DNA of 64,000 nt, taken from Pseudomonas yamanorum (lineage in GTDB: Bacteria > Pseudomonadota > Gammaproteobacteria > Pseudomonadales > Pseudomonadaceae). Position 1 is the first letter of the stretch; every line of letters starts with the position of its first letter. This document shows, piece by piece, positions 60,721 to 64,000 of the stretch. The notes beneath the pieces were generated by a model. That model was given only the letters and a program-made list of their open reading frames with translations. It was not told where the DNA came from and ran no database searches. Made by a program: the position numbers and the translations under genes. The stretch covers positions 620,001 through 684,000 of the forward strand of contig NZ_LT629793.1 in assembly GCF_900105735.1 (NCBI RefSeq). Direction: 5' to 3'.

Positions 60721-61416
60721 TCAACCCTGGCCGAGGGTGAAGCTCAGCTCCGCCAGGCCGTCGATTCCGGCGGTCACCACATCGCCCGGCTGCAAGGCGC
60801 CGACACCTGCCGGGGTGCCGGTGAAGATCAGGTCGCCGGCCTTCAATGCCACCGATTTGGAGGCATGGCTGATCACTTCGCTGACCGACCAGATCTGGTC
60901 CGCCAGGTCGCCCACTTGGCGTTGCTCGCCATTGACCTTGAGCCAGATACGCCCGCTGCCCGGATGGCCAACGGCACTCACCGGCCGCAGCGGAGTGCAA
61001 GGTGCCGACTCATCGAAGGCCTTGGCCCATTCCCACGGCCGCGACAGCTTTTTCGCCTGGGCCTGGAGGTCGCGGCGGGTCAGGTCGATGCCCAAACCGT
61101 AACCCCAGATATGCGCAAACGCGTCTTCCGGGGCGATGTCCACGCCGCCCTTGCCGATGGCCACCACCAACTCGACTTCATGGTGCAGGTCGGCGGTCAA
61201 TGGCGGATAGGCGATCACGCCCTCGGCAGGCACCACGGCATCGGCCGGCTTCATGAAAAAGAACGGCGGCTCGCGGTCAGGGTCGTGGCCCATTTCGCGG
61301 GCATGTTCGCTGTAGTTGCGCCCGACACAGAACACCCGACGCAGCGGGAAGCGAGCGTCGTCGCCGTGGATGGCAAGGGACGGGGTTTCGTTGGGGGTGA
61401 TGACGTAGCGGGTCAT
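60721..61416 (-). CDS. Fumarylacetoacetate hydrolase family protein (fumarylpyruvate hydrolase-like)
   Basis: A 231-residue C-C bond hydrolase. FPLRRVFCVGRNYSEHAREMG, then FFFMKPADAV, and the metal ligands in HHEVELVVAIGKGG (His-His-Glu) define the FAH fold; LIFTGTPAGVGALQPGDVV is the C-terminal block. Single-domain members of this size usually act on fumarylpyruvate or acylpyruvate in aromatic breakdown. No dioxygenase gene is in the window. GAAGAGG lies 9 bases before the ATG. It precedes the AraC regulator. Confidence 0.9.
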   Translation of the reverse strand: MTRYVITPNETPSLAIHGDDARFPLRRVFCVGRNYSEHAREMGHDPDREPPFFFMKPADAVVPAEGVIAYPPLTADLHHEVELVVAIGKGGVDIAPEDAFAHIWGYGLGIDLTRRDLQAQAKKLSRPWEWAKAFDESAPCTPLRPVSAVGHPGSGRIWLKVNGEQRQVGDLADQIWSVSEVISHASKSVALKAGDLIFTGTPAGVGALQPGDVVTAGIDGLAELSFTLGQG

Positions 61417-61511
61417 GGCATGTGCCTCTTCGATTACCTGGGGCCAGTATGCGGACGGGCTCCGGGGCGAAGTTGGACAGGCTTACGCAGATTTTGTACT
61501 GGGCGGTGCAA

Positions 61512-61847
61512 TCATTTACGCGCCAGCTTGTAGCGCAAACAGTCCTGATAAAAACTCTGGCGAATCACCTCGGGCTTGACCCGCGAGCGGCTGTCGTAGG
61601 TCTGCTCGGTGATGCCCATGGCCATCATGTGCATCCAGGGTTTCTTGAACTGGTAGGTCTTGAGCTTCTGACGCGCGGCGTACAGCGAGACGCCCGACAG
61701 CTTCAATTCCTGGGCCCGGGCGGCGGTGCCAGCCCCCCAACTGCACATGTACTTGTCGTTGTCCCGCAGCTCCCGTGCCTCAACCGAAACCGCCCCACCC
61801 GCCATTGCGCAGGCCATCAGCATGATTCCAACATTGCGCATTTGCAT
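61512..61847 (-). CDS. Exported protein of unknown function, 111 residues
   Basis: A signal peptide (MRNVGIMLMACAMAGGAVSVEA) leads a mature part with RELRDNDKYMCSWGAGTAAR, a Lys/Tyr-rich middle (KLKTYQFKKPWMHMMAMGIT) and a C-terminus with a Cys (YQDCLRYKLARK). Two ATGs at 61847 and 61841 are possible starts. I do not recognise a family. The two cysteines could form a disulfide. Confidence 0.7.
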   Translation of the reverse strand: MQMRNVGIMLMACAMAGGAVSVEARELRDNDKYMCSWGAGTAARAQELKLSGVSLYAARQKLKTYQFKKPWMHMMAMGITEQTYDSRSRVKPEVIRQSFYQDCLRYKLARK

Positions 61848-62054
61848 CCCGCCTAACCACCTGAAAATAAAAGTGATTTTGGCGAGAATTTTGTTACAAA
61901 GGGGCCAGCAAATTGCCTTCTTGATGATTTTTCCGACAGGTACCAGAGGCAAAAAGCTACGCATCCCTTAAGGCCTTTTGCCACTATTTGTTGCCGACCT
62001 GCCAGCGTCTGACGATAATCGCCGCGCTCTCCCACACTCACGCAAGGAAACGCC

Positions 62055-62600
62055 GTGAAAAAGCTTCTACTGTTGACCCCATTGCTCGCGCTGCTGTTGC
62101 AAGGCTGCGGCGTCACCATGACGCAATACGAGCCGAACTTCGACAACGTCCAGGTCCTCAAGCGCGCAGCGCCGCTGCAACCCGTCAGCAATGCCCAGGT
62201 GACGGCTGCGTCGGGCGAAGGCTCGTTGTCCGTACGTGCCAACCCGATCCGCTCGCCCAGTGGCAGCATCCCGGCGCATATCCAGGCTGCGATCACCCAA
62301 GAACTGCAACTCGCAGGCCTGCTGAACCCGCAAGCGGAACGTCATCTGCAAGTGCTGGTGGTGAAGAATTCGCTGTCGGCAGGCATGGGCTCCGGCAACG
62401 GCACGCTGGCCGCGCGGTTTACCCTGCTCAAGGGCAATGACGTGGTGTACGACGCGACCAAGGAAGTGAATCACACCTGGTCCAGTTCGTTCTTCGGGTT
62501 CATTGCGATCCCGAATGCCGCCAACGCCTACAACCCGATGGTGCGGGATTTGCTCAAGTCGTTGTACAGCGACCCGCTGTTCATCAAGGCGCTTAAGTAA
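62055..62600 (+). CDS. Lipoprotein, 181 residues, unknown function
   Basis: The signal (MKKLLLLTPLLALLLQGCG) contains lipobox LQGC with the modified cysteine at residue 18. The mature domain begins VTMTQYEPNFDNVQVLKRAA and includes GSLSVRANPIRSPSGSIPAH and TWSSSFFGFIAIPNAANAYN. Translation likely starts at GTG (62055) with AAGGAAA ahead. It converges on another lipoprotein gene. Family not recognised. Confidence 0.7.
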   Translation: MKKLLLLTPLLALLLQGCGVTMTQYEPNFDNVQVLKRAAPLQPVSNAQVTAASGEGSLSVRANPIRSPSGSIPAHIQAAITQELQLAGLLNPQAERHLQVLVVKNSLSAGMGSGNGTLAARFTLLKGNDVVYDATKEVNHTWSSSFFGFIAIPNAANAYNPMVRDLLKSLYSDPLFIKALK

Positions 62601-62608
62601 GGCCCAGG

Positions 62609-62640
62609 CTGCGAGGGCGGGTCGCCCTACCCTCGCAGCT
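62609..62640. terminator. Hairpin between converging lipoprotein genes
   Basis: GCTGCGAGGG (62609-62618) pairs with CCCTCGCAGC (62631-62640). Only a short TGTTT follows, so it is a weak candidate for the shared transcript end. Confidence 0.5.
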
Positions 62641-62662
62641 GTTTCAAACCTTCAGTTACGTG

Positions 62663-63301
62663 TCACGCCCGTAGCACGCCGGCATCCAGTGCCGAGTACT
62701 TCAGGTTGTTGCCGTCGACCATTTGCTTGAGCAAGGCATTGACCTGGCGGGTGAAGGTATCGGTCACCGCCTCTTTCGGCGTGTTGGCCATCAACGGGAT
62801 AAACCAGATGCCCATCCAGGTATTGATCGAGTCGTGGTTGGTGCCGGTGCTCAGCGCCTGGCCTTGCGGGTCCACCGACTCCAGCTTCATGGTGTATTGA
62901 TCAGTCCCCAGCGCCGGGATGATGGTGAAGGTAAAGCCGCTGATAAAGGCCATTGCCAGTTGGCCGCCACCCGGTGGATGGTTGTAGACCTTCAGGCGCA
63001 GGCTGTAATCGCCGGGCTGTTTCTGGAACTCATCCAGGGTCACACGACCAAACAGGCCGGAGTCGGTCAGGACTTTCTGCAGCTGTGGCTTGAGCATGTC
63101 CCGCGCTTGTGGGAATTCCGTAGCGGCGGCGTTTGTCGGCTCGCCCTGGTAGAACTTGAAGTCTACGTAGACGTTCGGTTTGTTGGCGTAGCTGGCCTTC
63201 GATGGCAGCGTGACAGGTGCGACTTCGTCCTTCGTGAAGCTGGCGCAGCCGCCCATCGACAACGTGATCAGGGCCAACCCCAGCATTTTTCCAATGTGCA
63301 T
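62663..63301 (-). CDS. Lipoprotein, 212 residues, unknown function
   Basis: The signal MHIGKMLGLALITLSMGGCA has lipobox MGGC near residue 19. The mature domain has YANKPNVYVDFKFYQGEPTN, ARDMLKPQLQKVLTDSGLFG and KVYNHPPGGGQLAMAFISGF with a hydrophobic stretch that may contact membrane. AAGGAAG lies 6 bases before the ATG. It faces the 62.1 kb lipoprotein. No function is known to me. Confidence 0.7.
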   Translation of the reverse strand: MHIGKMLGLALITLSMGGCASFTKDEVAPVTLPSKASYANKPNVYVDFKFYQGEPTNAAATEFPQARDMLKPQLQKVLTDSGLFGRVTLDEFQKQPGDYSLRLKVYNHPPGGGQLAMAFISGFTFTIIPALGTDQYTMKLESVDPQGQALSTGTNHDSINTWMGIWFIPLMANTPKEAVTDTFTRQVNALLKQMVDGNNLKYSALDAGVLRA

Positions 63302-63418
63302 TACGACTTCCTTAGTGAATGGAGCGTCTCCATGGCCGGAGTTGCTGGGGGCGGATGATAAAGAGTGAGCAACAATGTTAAAAGGCCATCTCCGAGAAAT
63401 ACCCGCTCGCAGGCAGCA

Positions 63419-63739
63419 CTAGTTGGCGGAGACCAGTTTCAGGCCGATCACGCCGGCCAGGATCAGTACGATGCACAGCACTCGTAACGGTGCGGTGGAA
63501 TCGCCCAGCAACACCATGCCGAGGATCGCGGTGCCCGCTGCGCCGATTCCGGTCCACACTGCGTAGGCGCTGCCCACCGGCAGCGTGCGCAACGCCGTCG
63601 ACAGCAGGATGACGCTGGAGACGCCGGTCACGACGGTGAGCAATCCGGGGGTGAATCGGGTGAAGCCATCCGAAGCCTTCATCGCGAACGCGAAAGCGAT
63701 TTCAAGAATGCCGGCCAAGCCGAGCAGTAGCCATGCCAT
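63419..63739 (-). CDS. Small multidrug resistance (SMR) exporter, SugE/Gdx type
   Basis: A 106-residue, four-helix inner-membrane protein. MAWLLLGLAGILEIAFAFAM carries the membrane glutamate (E13), and GSAYAVWTGIGAAGTAILGM is the SMR signature. AFAMK near the start and the KASDGFTRF loop fit the guanidinium exporter (SugE/Gdx) branch and not the EmrE branch. GAGGG lies 8 bases before the ATG at 63739. Confidence 0.9.
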   Translation of the reverse strand: MAWLLLGLAGILEIAFAFAMKASDGFTRFTPGLLTVVTGVSSVILLSTALRTLPVGSAYAVWTGIGAAGTAILGMVLLGDSTAPLRVLCIVLILAGVIGLKLVSAN

Positions 63740-63770
63740 GGGGTGAACCCTCAGGAAATACAGTGAGTGT

Positions 63771-63792
63771 GTGGCGAGGGAACCCGCCACAA
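63771..63792. repeat. Degenerate type-2 REP fragment
   Basis: TGTGGCGAGGGAACCCGCCA ends a short imperfect palindrome of the GTGGCGAGGGAGC family, in the gap between the SMR gene and the next gene. Confidence 0.5.
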
Positions 63793-63807
63793 CGAATCCG
63801 CGTTGGC

Positions 63808-64000
63808 TTATGCCTTGGCGGCCGCCGCCGGCGTGGTGCGGAAGGTGATGCCCAGGCGGTTGAAGGCATTCATCAGTGCGATGCCGTAGGTGAGATCGGC
63901 CAGTTCCTTGTCACTGAACTCGCCGGTCGCTGCCGCGTAGTCAGCGTCCGAAACATCACTGGCGGTCACTGCTTCAGCAAAGGCCAGTGCCACGCGCTCA
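63808..64000 (-). CDS. Carboxymuconolactone decarboxylase/AhpD-like protein, C-terminal part
   Basis: The frame runs off the right edge, so only the last 63 or so residues are seen: VALAFAEAVTASDVSDADYA, then EFSDKELADLTYGIALMNAF and NRLGITFRTTPAA. This is the C-terminal helical hairpin of the AhpD/CMD fold. The Cys-x-x-Cys motif, if present, is outside the window. Confidence 0.75.
   Translation of the reverse strand, partial: ERVALAFAEAVTASDVSDADYAAATGEFSDKELADLTYGIALMNAFNRLGITFRTTPAAAAKA

Overview
The window looks like a chromosomal segment of a Pseudomonas of the P. fluorescens group. The reasons are the GC-rich coding sequence, the gene families present (a dhcA-dhcB-atoB cluster with a divergent LysR gene, selU-selD, DUF1615 and DUF1652 proteins, a YceH protein) and many REP-type palindromes with the cores GTGGGAGCGGGCTTGCTCGCGA-like and GTGGCGAGGGAGCTTGCTCCCTC-like. 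No phage, insertion sequence, CRISPR array, rRNA or tRNA gene was seen; this is mostly core and soft-core genome.

Layout. 1-3.9 kb: end of an MFS transporter gene, topB, a CBS-pair protein and a sirtuin. 3.9-4.4 kb: a 0.5 kb intergenic region with dense dyad symmetry, a sigma70-like promoter and a terminator, which I read as a candidate small RNA. 4.4-8.4 kb: a small conserved protein, then a LysR regulator divergent from a two-subunit CoA-transferase and thiolase operon (short-chain or dehydrocarnitine-type 3-ketoacid use). 8.4-13.5 kb: thioesterase, DUF1615 lipoprotein, LysE exporter, a zinc-type HemB, PhzF and a GST. 13.7-19 kb: histidine phosphatase, metal permease, selU-selD, and a lipoprotein-terC pair. 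19-27 kb: NhaR-like regulator, MFS exporter, sstT, DUF1993, YceH, AroE-like dehydrogenase, small proteins, AI-2E family permease. 27-34 kb: trhP (U32), sbcD-sbcC and a GST in an overlapping chain. 34-41 kb: lactonase, RND/MMPL exporter with a YCF48 partner, and a Gfo/Idh/MocA oxidoreductase. 41-47.4 kb: a four-gene Cu/Ag-type RND efflux operon. 47.5-51 kb: a 24-residue membrane peptide, a membrane protein and a two-component system. 51-54.5 kb: SRPBCC-SDR-AKR operon with a divergent LysR gene. 54.5-57.3 kb: an ECF sigma/anti-sigma locus. 57.3-64 kb: a frameshifted DUF1652 gene, a diguanylate cyclase, GNAT, AraC plus FAH hydrolase, lipoproteins, an SMR exporter and the edge of a carboxymuconolactone decarboxylase-like gene.

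The most interesting locus is the ECF region. The order is a small YXWGXW-type envelope protein, ECF sigma, a one-TM anti-sigma-like protein and a Spy/CpxP-like periplasmic protein, with 4-base overlaps in the last three. Three sites share CGACGGATT, a 13- or 14-base spacer and CGTTYAA. One precedes this operon, one precedes a second YXWGXW lipoprotein and one precedes a tiny divergent lipoprotein. I infer an autoregulated envelope-stress regulon whose promoter can be read directly from the window.

Other points of note are a second-type (E. coli-like, Cys-zinc) porphobilinogen synthase, a REP element that supplies the last residues of a LysR protein, and several genes too short for routine calling (24 and 59 residues).
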